A DNA stretch of 40,096 nucleotides from an uncultured Clostridia bacterium (GTDB lineage Bacteria > Bacillota > Clostridia > TANB77 > CAG-508). Under the pieces are notes generated by a model. It was not told the DNA's origin and did no database searches. It was given only the letters and a program-made list of their open reading frames with translations. Below, one piece after another: positions 1 to 9,485 of the stretch (position 1 is the first letter of the stretch; each line of letters starts with the position of its first letter). A program made the position numbers and the translations under genes. The stretch is taken from positions 1-40,096 of the forward strand of contig CANQDO010000011.1 of the NCBI GenBank assembly GCA_947593355.1, in the 5' to 3' direction.

Positions 1-42
1 ATATTTATGTCCAAAAAGTGCTATTTTTAGGACTTTTATTTT
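1..42. other. Sequence replacing the 3' end of the PBP gene
   Basis: These bases follow the premature stop of the penicillin-binding protein gene and do not encode the missing transpeptidase C-terminus in any frame. On the minus strand they hold a weak hairpin (GTCC and AAAAA pairing with TTTTT and GGAC around a short loop). This could be the end of an inserted element, or a contig end at a repeat. I cannot identify it. Confidence 0.35.
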
Positions 43-1557
43 TTATGGACTTTTTCCTATATTATTTTTCAACCTTTCTGCTCCAATCTTTAAAGCAGCC
101 TTTGCAAAATAAATATTGTCTGAATATATAAGTGCATTTTGCAAGTTTGCTTTTCCACTATATGTTGTTAATGTAGTTATATAGAAATCGCCCCAACTGT
201 TACTGTTTTGCCATTTTGTACCGCTTGTTCCAAAGTCTTCGTCTGCTGTAAATGAACCTGTATTTAGCCCTATAGCCCCTACAATAGGCTTAAATGATGA
301 GCCAGGTGCATAACTTGCTAAATATCTATTATACAAAGGATTAGCAGGATCTTGTGTTAAGCTTTGCCATTTTTCATTTGTCATTCCTAAAGTAAAATCA
401 TTACTATTATATGTAGGCGTTGTAACAAGTGCTAAAATTTCACCTGTATATGGATTCATCATTACACATGCAGATTTATCTTCCTTAAATTGATTATATG
501 CATTTTGCTGTTTTAATACATCTATTGTAAGCTTTACATTTTCTCCATTTTTTGCATCCACTTTTGCAAGTGTTTTGCTCTTATTTCCATTTTCATCTTC
601 AATATATATCTCTGCTCCATTTTGTGCATGTAATTTACTTTCAAAAGCTCTTTCTAGTCCTTCTTTTCCTATTTTTGAAGATGCAGTATAGCCCTCTGCT
701 TGTTTTTGTTTTAACTCTTCTTCTCCAATTGTTTGAATATAGCCAAGTAATGCACCTGTAGCTTCTTCATAAGGATATATTCTTTCAGTTACATCTATAA
801 TTTTTATTCCTTTTACTTCTAAAGTAGCATTTTTTAATTCTTGCTTTGTTTTTAATACTGTTTTTAAAGGTACGAAAGTGTCGTCCTTAACATATGATGC
901 AGATAATGCATTATTTATTGTATCTACTGAAATACCTAATAAATTTGATATTTTTTCTATATCTGCATTTTTAGTATCTGCATTCATTTTTCCAGGTACA
1001 AATCCAATTTGAGAAGCAATTCCATCTTCTGCAACAACAATATCATTTCTATCATAAATAGTTCCTCTTTTGGCTGTTAAAGTTGACACCCTAACTTTGT
1101 ACTCATCTTTTAATTCTGGAAAAATCATTGTAGAATTCCAAGATAGTTCATACATTTTATCTTCATTTTTTGTTAAAATTGCAGTATTAGGAAAAGTAAT
1201 TTCTCCTGCCATAGTATCCATTTTAGTAGAATAAACTATTTCAGCATTATTATCTTTTTTATCTGTTTTTACTATATTTATATTTAAATTTTGGGCTTCA
1301 ATTCCCTCATATATGTTTCTATTTCTTGTAGTAAAATCCTCTTCAGTTACTCTTTCCTTTGTTTCTGCATTTAATAAACTATACATTCCAGAGTAATTTT
1401 TTTGCTCTATATATGACATATATGTTTGCAATACTTCTTCTGGTGTATTTTTGCTTTGATTTTGATATATTATAAAAGCTATAGTTCCTATAATCAAAAT
1501 TAGGATAATACAAATTATACAAATTTTTTTCTTCATTCTTACTATTCCTTTCAACAA
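43..1557 (-). CDS. MecA/PBP2a-like class B penicillin-binding protein, C-terminally truncated
   Basis: This is a membrane-anchored peptidoglycan transpeptidase that would cross-link cell-wall stem peptides. Residues 8-31 form a signal anchor. An NTF2-like MecA N-terminal domain follows (about 36-145), then a dimerisation domain (about 155-330) and the start of the transpeptidase domain. The catalytic S420-S-F-K423 and S479-D-N481 motifs are present. The third motif (KTG) and roughly 150 residues after it are missing: the frame stops 23 residues after SDN with no family-like sequence beyond. ATG at 1557 may be replaced by the internal Met8, which is followed at once by the lysine-rich start of the anchor. 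Without KTG the enzyme should be inactive. No in-frame CGG lies near the break, so this is not one of the CGG frameshifts. The class is clear; the cause of truncation is not. Confidence 0.8.
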   Translation of the reverse strand: MLKGIVRMKKKICIICIILILIIGTIAFIIYQNQSKNTPEEVLQTYMSYIEQKNYSGMYSLLNAETKERVTEEDFTTRNRNIYEGIEAQNLNINIVKTDKKDNNAEIVYSTKMDTMAGEITFPNTAILTKNEDKMYELSWNSTMIFPELKDEYKVRVSTLTAKRGTIYDRNDIVVAEDGIASQIGFVPGKMNADTKNADIEKISNLLGISVDTINNALSASYVKDDTFVPLKTVLKTKQELKNATLEVKGIKIIDVTERIYPYEEATGALLGYIQTIGEEELKQKQAEGYTASSKIGKEGLERAFESKLHAQNGAEIYIEDENGNKSKTLAKVDAKNGENVKLTIDVLKQQNAYNQFKEDKSACVMMNPYTGEILALVTTPTYNSNDFTLGMTNEKWQSLTQDPANPLYNRYLASYAPGSSFKPIVGAIGLNTGSFTADEDFGTSGTKWQNSNSWGDFYITTLTTYSGKANLQNALIYSDNIYFAKAALKIGAERLKNNIGKSP

Positions 1558-1602
1558 ACTTTTTTATTATGCTAACACAAAAAAATAAACTTTGCAACAT
1601 GC

Positions 1603-1638
1603 AAAAAGTGCATAACTTCTTATTGTTATGCACTTTTT
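1603..1638 (-). terminator. Rho-independent terminator of glgP
   Basis: A perfect 14-bp stem (AAAAAGTGCATAAC with its complement, 8-nt loop) starts 4 nt after the glgP stop codon. On the minus strand the 3' arm ends in five T residues. The A/T symmetry means it could also stop plus-strand transcripts. Confidence 0.8.
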
Positions 1639-1641
1639 CAA

Positions 1642-4206
1642 TTATTTTACTAGCCATTTAATTAAATTTAAATTTTCACTATCTAATAGCATTTCGTGTT
1701 TAGGCATTACCCTAAATGTATAACCATAATCGCCACCTGTTGTAAGCTCTATTTTTGCTTTATAAGAAAATGTTGATTGTACTTCATCTGTTTCATATAA
1801 CTTCATAGGAATTACCGCTATTTTCTCAATAACTCCATTTTCTTTTATTTTTCCATAATATACTTGTGCTTCTACATTTTCTGGTGCTATATTAGGCAAT
1901 TTCAACTTACATTTTACTTCTATATTATTTCCTGCATCTATTGTAATATTATCTAAATTATTTTCTGCAATTAATTCGACCTTTTCCCAACTTGTATAAA
2001 TTGAATTTTTCCAACTATCAAACTCTGTAACTACATCTAAATTTTGATAATACTTATTATATAAATTTGCAAGTGGCATATATAACTTAGTTATATAGTC
2101 TACAAGCATCCTTGAAGTGCTGTATCTTCCTCCTATTGATGTTATTGAATTTTTCATTAACTCTACCCATTCATCAGAAACACCATTTTCATTTCTATTA
2201 TAGTACATAGGTATTACTTTATTTTCTAATGTTGAATATATACTTTGGCTATCTTCTATATCTTGAAGCTCGTAATTATCATAATTTTTATTTGCTCCAA
2301 TAGCCCAACCATTTCTTTGATTATAGCCTTCTGCCCACCAACCATCTAATACACTAAAGTTTACAACTCCATTTACTGCAGCCTTTTGACCACTTGTACC
2401 AGATGCTTCCATTGGACGCCTTGGAGTATTTAACCATACATCTACTCCACTAATTAAATGTCTTGAAACTGACATATTGTAATTTTCTAATAAAAATACT
2501 TTTCCTTTAAACTGTGGCTTCATTGAAATTTCATGTATGTACCTTATTAAATCTTGACCTTGCTTATCAGCCGGATGTGCCTTTCCTGCTATTATTATTT
2601 GTATAGGCCTTTTCTCATCATTCATTATTTGAGTTATTCTTTCTAAATCTTTAAATAATAAAGTTGCCCTTTTATATGTTGCAAACCTTCTTGCAAAACC
2701 TATTGTTAATGCATCTGCACTTAATTTTGAGGTAATATTGTTTATTTCTTCATAACTATAGCCACTTCTTCTTAATCTTGTAGTGGTACTTTCTTTTACA
2801 AAATTTATTAATTTTTGCTTTCTTAATTTATGTGATGCCCATAGTTCTTCATTTGGAATATCATTTATTTTGTCCCAAGTTGAATCTAAACATATATTAT
2901 CTTGCCAATATGGGTCTAAATATTTATTATATAATTGTTTCATTTCTTTAGCAAGCCATGTACATGTATGAATTCCATTTGTTATATGCGTTATTGGAGA
3001 TTCATTTGGTGCTATATTAGGCCATACATCTGCAAATAGCTCTCTTGATACTGCACCATGAAGTTTACTTACACCGTTCTTTTTGCCTGCAACTTTTAAT
3101 GCTAATATAGCCATGTTATAGCCATCATTTTCATTATGATTTGGTTTCATTCCCATCTCTAAAAATTCTTGCTCTGAAATTCCAAATCTTTCCCAATAAT
3201 CTTTAAAATACTTCAAAACTAAATCTACAGGGAAAATATCATTTCCAGCAGGAACTGGTGTATGTGTTGTAAATACAGTTTTGCTTGATGCTATATCCCT
3301 TGCTAATTCAAAGGATATTTGTTTATCCTTCATTAAATTTTTTATTAATTCTAATATTAAGAAAGAAGAATGTCCTTCATTCATGTGATAAACTGTAGGA
3401 TTTATTTTAAGTAATCTTAATAAACTCACTCCTGCCATACCTAAAACAATTTCCTGTTGTATTCTCATTTCTTGATCTCCACCATAAAGCGTTGTTGTTA
3501 CTCCTCTGTATTCTTCATTATTTTCTTCTATATCTGAATCTAATAAATATAATTTTACTCTTCCCACATTTATTTGCCATACCTTTAAGTATAATCTTCT
3601 TTTAGGAAATTTTACATATACTATTAAATCTTTACCTTCTTCATCTTTTACTCTAGTAATAGGAAGTGATGATATATCTAAACTTTTATATTCTGTTTCT
3701 TGATTTCCATATCCATCTATTTCTTGATGAAAATATCCATTTTTATATAATAAGCCCACAGCAACTAAAGGTAACCCTAAATCACTTGCTGATTTTAAAT
3801 GGTCACCTGATAAAATTCCAAGTCCACCAGAATATATAGACAAAATTTGATCTAACCCATATTCTGCTGAAAAATATGCTATTACATCATTTTCATTATC
3901 TGGATAATTTCTTGAAAACCAGGTAGACTTACTATTCATATAATCTTCAAAGTCTTTACTGATTTTATCATATCTTTTTAAGAACTCTGCATTATTTGCA
4001 GCATTCTCTAACTTTTCTTGTGATACTAATTTTAAAAATTTTGTTGGATTTTTTTCTACTGTTTCCCATAAATCTGAATCAATTTCTCTGAATAGGCCTA
4101 AAAATTCGACATTCCAAGACCACCATAAATTATTGGCAATTTCTCCTAAAGCAGATATTCTTTTTGGTAGTTGAGAATTTACTGTTATTTTATTAAATAT
4201 GAACAT
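1642..4206 (-). CDS. glgP: Alpha-glucan (glycogen/maltodextrin) phosphorylase
   Basis: GT35 phosphorylase that releases glucose-1-phosphate from alpha-1,4-glucans in the cytoplasm. The 854 residues match the alpha-glucan phosphorylase subgroup with an N-terminal DUF3417-type segment (NLWWSWN near residues 28-34), not the E. coli MalP type. The PLP site is EASGTSGQKAAVNG, with the predicted Schiff-base lysine at K608. The C-terminal beta-rich region ending in GDYGYTFRV is also typical. The ATG at 4206 is preceded by AAGGAGG at good spacing. No other glycogen gene is nearby, so it seems a single-gene unit with its own terminator just after the stop. It has no in-frame CGG codon. Confidence 0.95.
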   Translation of the reverse strand: MFIFNKITVNSQLPKRISALGEIANNLWWSWNVEFLGLFREIDSDLWETVEKNPTKFLKLVSQEKLENAANNAEFLKRYDKISKDFEDYMNSKSTWFSRNYPDNENDVIAYFSAEYGLDQILSIYSGGLGILSGDHLKSASDLGLPLVAVGLLYKNGYFHQEIDGYGNQETEYKSLDISSLPITRVKDEEGKDLIVYVKFPKRRLYLKVWQINVGRVKLYLLDSDIEENNEEYRGVTTTLYGGDQEMRIQQEIVLGMAGVSLLRLLKINPTVYHMNEGHSSFLILELIKNLMKDKQISFELARDIASSKTVFTTHTPVPAGNDIFPVDLVLKYFKDYWERFGISEQEFLEMGMKPNHNENDGYNMAILALKVAGKKNGVSKLHGAVSRELFADVWPNIAPNESPITHITNGIHTCTWLAKEMKQLYNKYLDPYWQDNICLDSTWDKINDIPNEELWASHKLRKQKLINFVKESTTTRLRRSGYSYEEINNITSKLSADALTIGFARRFATYKRATLLFKDLERITQIMNDEKRPIQIIIAGKAHPADKQGQDLIRYIHEISMKPQFKGKVFLLENYNMSVSRHLISGVDVWLNTPRRPMEASGTSGQKAAVNGVVNFSVLDGWWAEGYNQRNGWAIGANKNYDNYELQDIEDSQSIYSTLENKVIPMYYNRNENGVSDEWVELMKNSITSIGGRYSTSRMLVDYITKLYMPLANLYNKYYQNLDVVTEFDSWKNSIYTSWEKVELIAENNLDNITIDAGNNIEVKCKLKLPNIAPENVEAQVYYGKIKENGVIEKIAVIPMKLYETDEVQSTFSYKAKIELTTGGDYGYTFRVMPKHEMLLDSENLNLIKWLVK

Positions 4207-4327
4207 CTATAACTTCCTCCTTAGTACTTCATCTATTTTTTCTCATGTTTTACATGTATATTATCTATTAACTTCTTTTATTTGTCAACAACTTTTATAG
4301 CAAAATTTTAGCATTTTTTTATTTAGC

Positions 4328-4471
4328 AAAAGATTAATATATTATTTATTTATCAACATTTTGTGGGGACCAGCAAATTATAGATTGTTAACAAATTTTA
4401 TGTTTATAAAATTTGTTATACAAGCTATTATGCAGCTGGGAGTTGATAAATAAATAATATATTAATCTTTT
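4328..4471. repeat. 144-bp element with perfect 30-bp terminal inverted repeats
   Basis: The arms 4328-4357 and 4442-4471 are perfect reverse complements over 30 bp (left arm starts AAAAGATTAATATATT). Inside is a second perfect 12-bp hairpin (AACAAATTTTAT, loop GTTT) and a CCAGC/GCTGG pair, so the whole segment can fold as a branched cruciform. It holds no ORF. It lies between the 3' end of the MFS gene and the 5' end of glgP. The inner 9-mer GTGGGGACC recurs inverted inside the repeat at 12291-12525. It looks like a MITE or other palindromic dispersed repeat. Confidence 0.8.
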
Positions 4472-4483
4472 ACTTTATAATCA

Positions 4484-5791
4484 TTATAATTTTACTAAAA
4501 AATCACTTTTACTATATTCTTCTGGCTTTTTGCCTACTGTTTTTTTCATATAATCTAGCAAAAATATAACTACTATTAATGACACTGCTCCAACTCCTAA
4601 TAAAGAATACGAAATTGGTATCATTTCTACAATATATGATAGTATAAATATAAGGATTGATACTACTATGTTTTCAGCCAAATTATTTGCAGTTGATATT
4701 CTTACTCTTGTTTTACTATCTGTAAAATTATTTAAATACTGTTTAATTAAGGTATAATATGGACCTTTAGTTAGATATTGTACTGTAAATAATATCAATG
4801 TTACTGGCAAAGTTACTCCCATTGGCATATTAAACAACAAAATTACCCCCATTAATAAGCATGATGTTGCTAATGGTTTTGCTAAAAAACCTAAAGTTCT
4901 ATTTTTATATTTTTTATGTATTCTTCCTTGGTTTCTAGCAGATATACCAGCAATTAAGCCCATTATTGAAAAAATTACACCGAAATATTGCTCTGGTATT
5001 CCAATTGCTATTAAAGTAGTATTCCTAAAAACTTGTAATGCTTTTATCATAAATATAAAAACTATATTAAATATTAATAAACTTACCAGCCTTTTTGATT
5101 TAAATATCTTTCTAAAAGAATTTTTTACATCTCTAATTTCTTCTTTTATTTGTATTTTATCTGCTTTTTCTTGTATATTTTCAAATTTTGTTGATATAAA
5201 AAACGTTATTAATGCTACTATAAAACACAAAATTAATGGTAAATATGAATTTATTACAAACAAAAATCCTGATGCAAATGCAGTTATTGCATCTATATAA
5301 TAATACATTGATGTGGCTTTTCCTTCTATTTTAGAAAACTTTACTCCCCTTTTTTCTCCATGAGGTATTGAATCATATAGCATGTCTGTTTCACAAGTTC
5401 CTTTTATTACAAATGCAACCGCACATAATGCTTGTGATACTATTAACCAAACGAAATTTGGTGCAAGCATTATTACTAATATATGTATTGCTAATACAAA
5501 ATTAGCTATAATTAAACTTCTTCTTTTTCCAAGCTTTTCTATTATCATAGTAGATGGAATTTGTACTATAGCCTTAAAAGCCAAATAAAATGCATCAATT
5601 TGAAATACTTGTAGCACACTCATTCCTTTTTCTATAATAAAGAACAAGTAAATTATTGAATAATAAAATAGTAAATCCCATGTTAGTGCTCTATATATTG
5701 GATATATTTTTATATTATTAATTTTCTTTTTTCTCAATTCGGAGCTATCTTCTACTTCTATTTGTGTTTCTAATTCTTCCATATTTATCAC
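4484..5791 (-). CDS. MFS-type transporter
   Basis: A 435-residue integral membrane protein with about twelve hydrophobic segments starting near residue 38, typical of a major facilitator. A GKRRS segment after TM2 resembles the MFS loop 2-3 signature. A charged central loop (about 200-232) splits the two six-helix halves. The substrate cannot be told; efflux of small molecules is the default guess. The start is GTG at 5791 with AGGAAG 7 nt upstream; an ATG nine bases further in is possible. It is alone between dprA and the inverted-repeat element. Confidence 0.8.
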   Translation of the reverse strand: MINMEELETQIEVEDSSELRKKKINNIKIYPIYRALTWDLLFYYSIIYLFFIIEKGMSVLQVFQIDAFYLAFKAIVQIPSTMIIEKLGKRRSLIIANFVLAIHILVIMLAPNFVWLIVSQALCAVAFVIKGTCETDMLYDSIPHGEKRGVKFSKIEGKATSMYYYIDAITAFASGFLFVINSYLPLILCFIVALITFFISTKFENIQEKADKIQIKEEIRDVKNSFRKIFKSKRLVSLLIFNIVFIFMIKALQVFRNTTLIAIGIPEQYFGVIFSIMGLIAGISARNQGRIHKKYKNRTLGFLAKPLATSCLLMGVILLFNMPMGVTLPVTLILFTVQYLTKGPYYTLIKQYLNNFTDSKTRVRISTANNLAENIVVSILIFILSYIVEMIPISYSLLGVGAVSLIVVIFLLDYMKKTVGKKPEEYSKSDFLVKL

Positions 5792-5844
5792 TTCTTTTCT
5801 TCCTATGTTTCAGTATTTGTATTATATCAAATTAAAAATTGTAG

Positions 5845-6708
5845 TCAATAGAATTCTTGTAATATATCTTGAACCTTTGTAACTATGCTTGCACCTTCTT
5901 TTATCAATTCATTTGTCCCTTCAGAATTTTTAGAATTAACATTTCCCGGCACACAAAATACCTCTCTTCCTTGTTCTAAAGCAAAGTCTACAGTTATCAT
6001 TGTTCCACTTTTCTTTTTGGCTTCTACTACTACAATTCCATTTGAAATTCCACTTATAATTCTATTTCTTGCAGGAAAATTCATTTTTTCTGGTTTAGTT
6101 CCTATAGGATATTCTGTTATTATGGCTCCTCCGTTTTCTATTATATCTCTTGCTAGTTTTATATTTTCTTTTGGATATAAATTGTCTAAACCACTTCCTA
6201 TTACAGCTATTGTTTTGCCACTTTTTTCTACTGTTGCTTTATGTGCTATACTATCAATGCCCCTTGCCAAACCACTTACTGTTACTACATTTTTTTGTAC
6301 TAAATCTTGCACTATTTTTCTTGCCATTTGCTCACCATATTCAGTGTTATTTCTACAACCTATAATTGCAATAGAAAAACTATTTAATATTTCTACATTC
6401 CCTTTTACATATAAACAAATTGGTTTATCATAAATTTCTTGTAACTTTTTAGGATATCTACTATCCATAATCGATATAAGCTCTATATTATTTCTTTTTA
6501 AATATATAAGTTCTGATTCCAAATTTTCTTTATACTTTAAATCTAAAATCTCTTTAGCTATTTTTTCTCCGACTACCTCTAGTAGCTCTTCTTTTGTTAA
6601 ATTATATATTTTATCTGGACTTCCATATTTTTTTAATAATTTTTGAATAGTTATGCTTCCTAAATTTTTTATTTTAGAAATCCATAACCAATATTTTAAT
6701 TTTTCCAT
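5845..6708 (-). CDS. dprA: DNA processing protein DprA (Smf)
   Basis: DprA loads RecA onto incoming single-stranded DNA during natural transformation. N-terminal helix-hairpin-helix-like residues (about 1-65) precede the Rossmann-like domain, with the signatures GCRNNTEYG, SGLARGIDSIAH, GSGLDNLYP, ARNRIISG and EQGREVFCVPG. The C-terminal winged helix found in some homologues is absent, as in many Firmicutes. I set the start at the ATG at 6708 because AAAGGA lies just upstream; an ATG eight codons earlier has no such site. With the prepilin peptidase gene at 14 kb it hints at transformation ability, although no com operon is present. Confidence 0.93.
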   Translation of the reverse strand: MEKLKYWLWISKIKNLGSITIQKLLKKYGSPDKIYNLTKEELLEVVGEKIAKEILDLKYKENLESELIYLKRNNIELISIMDSRYPKKLQEIYDKPICLYVKGNVEILNSFSIAIIGCRNNTEYGEQMARKIVQDLVQKNVVTVSGLARGIDSIAHKATVEKSGKTIAVIGSGLDNLYPKENIKLARDIIENGGAIITEYPIGTKPEKMNFPARNRIISGISNGIVVVEAKKKSGTMITVDFALEQGREVFCVPGNVNSKNSEGTNELIKEGASIVTKVQDILQEFY

Positions 6709-6807
6709 TATGTTATTCCTTTCTTTTTTCATTAAATAATCTTTATTACGTTATCTGCATGAGAAACTTTTCTTTGTTAATTTTTTCCAAAGAGACCCAT
6801 TTAAAAT

Positions 6808-6857
6808 AAAAAAGAGCCCACTTTTAGAAACAATTTTTCTAAAAATAAGCCCTTTTT
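6808..6857 (-). terminator. Terminator of folD
   Basis: The minus-strand transcript forms a stem of about 22 bp with a short loop. All mismatches of the plus-strand reading become G-U pairs on the minus strand, and it ends in a run of six T residues. This asymmetry shows it works on minus-strand transcripts and separates folD from dprA. Confidence 0.8.
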
Positions 6858-6894
6858 ATAATCCTCTACTTTTTATAAGCCTCTATTTATATTA

Positions 6895-7746
6895 CTATTG
6901 TGCATTTAAATATTTAGCAGCTATAACAACATTATGTAATAACATGGCAACCGTCATAGGTCCAACTCCCCCTGGAACTGGCGTTATGTAAGATGCTTTT
7001 TTGCTTACATTTGCGAAATCCACATCTCCTACTAATTTGCCATCTTCTCCTCTATTAATTCCAACATCTATAACAACTGCCCCTTGTTTTACCATATCTT
7101 TTGTAACAAATTTTGTCTTTCCTATTGCAGAAATTAAAATATCTGCATTCTTTGTTATTTTGTCTATATTTTTAGTTTTTGAATGACAAATTGTTATTGT
7201 AGCATCATTATTTAATAATACTTGTGCAAGAGGTTTTCCTACTATGTTGCTTCTACCTAATATTACAACATTTGCACCTTTTAAATTTATGTTATATTCT
7301 TGTAGCATTTTTAAAATTCCATGTGGTGTGCATGAAATGAATGTCTGCCTGTTTAAAGCTAACCTTCCTATATTTATTGGATGGAATCCATCAACATCTT
7401 TTCTATAATCTATTGTTGCAAATGCATCGTATATGTCTAAATGCTCTGGAATAGGACTTTGCAACAATATTCCGTGTATGTCTTGTCTTCTATTTAGCTT
7501 TTCTATTAGTTCTATAAGTTCTTTTTTTTCTATTGTTTTGTCTAATAAAAACTCTTCAAACTCTATACCTACTTCATTGCAAGCCTTACTTTTGTTCTTT
7601 ACATATACTTTTGAAGCTGGATCTTCTCCCACCATTATTACAGCAAGTTTTGGATTTACCCCTCTATTTTTTAGCTTTTCTACTTCTTCTGCAACTTGTC
7701 CCCTTATTTTCTTTGCTAATTCTTTTCCATCAATAATTACAGTCAT
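6895..7746 (-). CDS. folD: Bifunctional methylenetetrahydrofolate dehydrogenase / methenyltetrahydrofolate cyclohydrolase
   Basis: Interconverts 5,10-methylene-, 5,10-methenyl- and 10-formyl-tetrahydrofolate with NADP in the cytoplasm. At 283 residues it is full length. Family motifs are YVKNKSKACNEVGI (the YxxxK catalytic segment), GILLQSPIPEHL, DVDGFHP, GRSNIVGKPLA and TPVPGGVGPMT. ATG at 7746 follows AAAGGAG. It is a single gene with a strong terminator. Its product, methylene-THF, is also the carbon donor for the ThyX enzymes in this window. Confidence 0.97.
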   Translation of the reverse strand: MTVIIDGKELAKKIRGQVAEEVEKLKNRGVNPKLAVIMVGEDPASKVYVKNKSKACNEVGIEFEEFLLDKTIEKKELIELIEKLNRRQDIHGILLQSPIPEHLDIYDAFATIDYRKDVDGFHPINIGRLALNRQTFISCTPHGILKMLQEYNINLKGANVVILGRSNIVGKPLAQVLLNNDATITICHSKTKNIDKITKNADILISAIGKTKFVTKDMVKQGAVVIDVGINRGEDGKLVGDVDFANVSKKASYITPVPGGVGPMTVAMLLHNVVIAAKYLNAQ

Positions 7747-7830
7747 TTAAACGACTCCTTTACTTTTTTGTTCATTATATACCATTTATTTACAATTTTC
7801 AAGATGTTATATTACTCTTTTTGTTATGTA

Positions 7831-7856
7831 TGATGTGCTTACATTTAAGCACATCA
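7831..7856. terminator. Short hairpin after the Cys-rich membrane protein gene
   Basis: A perfect 10-bp stem (TGATGTGCTT with its complement, 6-nt loop) lies 7 nt after the stop of the minus-strand gene at 7863. There is no clear T-run on either strand, so it may be a weak terminator or an mRNA-end stabilising hairpin. Confidence 0.45.
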
Positions 7857-7862
7857 AATTTA

Positions 7863-8180
7863 TTATCTATTACATTTTTTAGAGCAAACTAATTCTATAA
7901 TTCTAACTATAATTCCTATTAAAAATACTACTGCTAATACTATTAAAGCTGCAAGTGCTGCAAATAATACTGTTGCTACTGCTGGTATTGAGCCAATTAT
8001 TAATCCTAAAGTTAATGCAAATAAAACAGATAATATAAATATTACTACATCTATACAACATTTTCTTTGCTTTCTAGTTTTTATTTTACATTCACAATAC
8101 ATTTTTTCATTTGGATAATTGTTCTCACATGGATAATTTTGATCTTGACAGCATCCATTATTTTCATCTTGATAATACAT
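7863..8180 (-). CDS. Small Cys-rich membrane protein of unknown function
   Basis: A 105-residue protein I cannot assign. The first 40 residues are polar with six cysteines, one CEC group and many Asn and Gln. A basic stretch (KTRKQRKCC) follows, then two long hydrophobic helices (about 45-70 and 73-95), ending in a short tail CSKKCNR. The ATG at 8180 is chosen over a GTG nine bases upstream because GGGAGG then has normal spacing. It stands alone between folD and dinB. The Cys- and Asn-rich head recalls small clostridial spore-coat or envelope proteins, but that is only a resemblance. Confidence 0.7.
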   Translation of the reverse strand: MYYQDENNGCCQDQNYPCENNYPNEKMYCECKIKTRKQRKCCIDVVIFILSVLFALTLGLIIGSIPAVATVLFAALAALIVLAVVFLIGIIVRIIELVCSKKCNR

Positions 8181-8258
8181 AATAAACACCTCCCTAATAG
8201 CAAATAACTGCTATTAGTATATTATATGAACAAGCTGAAAATATGTGTTAGGGTTTGT

Positions 8259-9464
8259 CTAGCTATTATTTTTATGGTCAACATCTCTTGCCCTTTTTAT
8301 AAAGTTATATCCATATTTTTCCTTTAAATTATCTAGTACATTATCTATTTTATTTTGTTTTTCTTCTTGTTTATTATCAAATAATGAAATTTGTAGTTCG
8401 TCCTTTTCACATAAATTATCTACTCTTACCCCTATTAACCTTATAGGCACCGATTTATATAACTCCTCCAACAATTTTTTTGCCTCACTATATATTATTT
8501 TTGTGCTAGATGTTGGTGTGTCTAATTTTCTTTGATGTGAATATATTTTAAATTCATTTGTTTTTATTTGAACATTTACTGTTTTTGCAAGCATATTTTC
8601 TTTTCTTAATCTATACGAAACTTGCTCTACTAATGATAAAAGTACGGTTTCTATTTCTTCTATATTTGAATAATCATATGGTAATGTTACAGAATTACCA
8701 ATTCCTTTTGGTTTTTCTTCTATATATACAACCTCTGAATCGTCTATTCCATTTGCATATTCCCATATTACTCTTCCAAATTTTCCAAAATTTTTTATTA
8801 GTTCTCTTTCATCTTTTCTTGCTAAATCGCCAATTGTTTTTATTTGCATTCTTTGCAATTTAGGAATACTTTTCTTTCCCACCATAAATAAGTCAGATAT
8901 TGGCAAACACCACATTTTAGTTTCTATTTCTTCTTTATACAAAGTATGTACTCTATCTGGTTTTTGAAAATCTGAAGCCATTTTTGCTAGCAATTTGTTA
9001 TTTGCAACTCCAACATTTACTGTAAAACCTAATTCATTCTTTACTCTATCTTTTATTTCATAAGCTACGTCTATTAATTTTTTGTTTTTTGGAAGAAATA
9101 GCGTTAAATCCATAAAACATTCATCTATTGAAAATCTTTCTATTCTATCTGTATATTCACAAAGTATATTATACAGTGCATCTGAATATTTTCTGTACAT
9201 TGCGTGATTGCTACTAAATACTTGTATATTTGGACATTTTTTTCTTGCAAAATATATTGGCTCTCCTGTTTGTATTCCAAACTGTTTTGCAATATTGCTT
9301 TTAGCCAAAACAACACCTTTTCTTTTGGACTCATCTCCTCCTATTATTGCAGGTATTGTCCTTATATCCAATGTTTCACCATTCTTTAATCTTTCGACCG
9401 CTGTCCAAGATAAAAACGCATTATTAACATCTACATGTAATATTTGTCTCTCTATTTTTATCAT
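8259..9464 (-). CDS. dinB: Y-family DNA polymerase (Pol IV / DinB-like)
   Basis: Translesion DNA polymerase. The catalytic palm has HVDVNNAFLSW near the N-terminus and RIERFSIDECFMD with the paired acidic residues. Helix-hairpin-helix and little-finger regions follow (FMVGKKSIPKLQRMQIKTIGDL). The C-terminal tail ELQISLFD resembles a sliding-clamp binding motif (QxxLF-like). The VNN variant after the first Asp replaces the usual MDAFF and is seen in a clostridial subgroup. Only a weak purine stretch precedes the ATG at 9464. The gene starts 22 bp after the M23 peptidase stop, so the two are probably co-transcribed. Confidence 0.9.
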   Translation of the reverse strand: MIKIERQILHVDVNNAFLSWTAVERLKNGETLDIRTIPAIIGGDESKRKGVVLAKSNIAKQFGIQTGEPIYFARKKCPNIQVFSSNHAMYRKYSDALYNILCEYTDRIERFSIDECFMDLTLFLPKNKKLIDVAYEIKDRVKNELGFTVNVGVANNKLLAKMASDFQKPDRVHTLYKEEIETKMWCLPISDLFMVGKKSIPKLQRMQIKTIGDLARKDERELIKNFGKFGRVIWEYANGIDDSEVVYIEEKPKGIGNSVTLPYDYSNIEEIETVLLSLVEQVSYRLRKENMLAKTVNVQIKTNEFKIYSHQRKLDTPTSSTKIIYSEAKKLLEELYKSVPIRLIGVRVDNLCEKDELQISLFDNKQEEKQNKIDNVLDNLKEKYGYNFIKRARDVDHKNNS

Positions 9465-9485
9465 CTCTTTTCTTTTTTATACTTT

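Noticed and set aside
43..60. PBP truncation as a fourth CGG frameshift
   Set aside because: No CGG is present near the break, and no other frame gives the missing domain.
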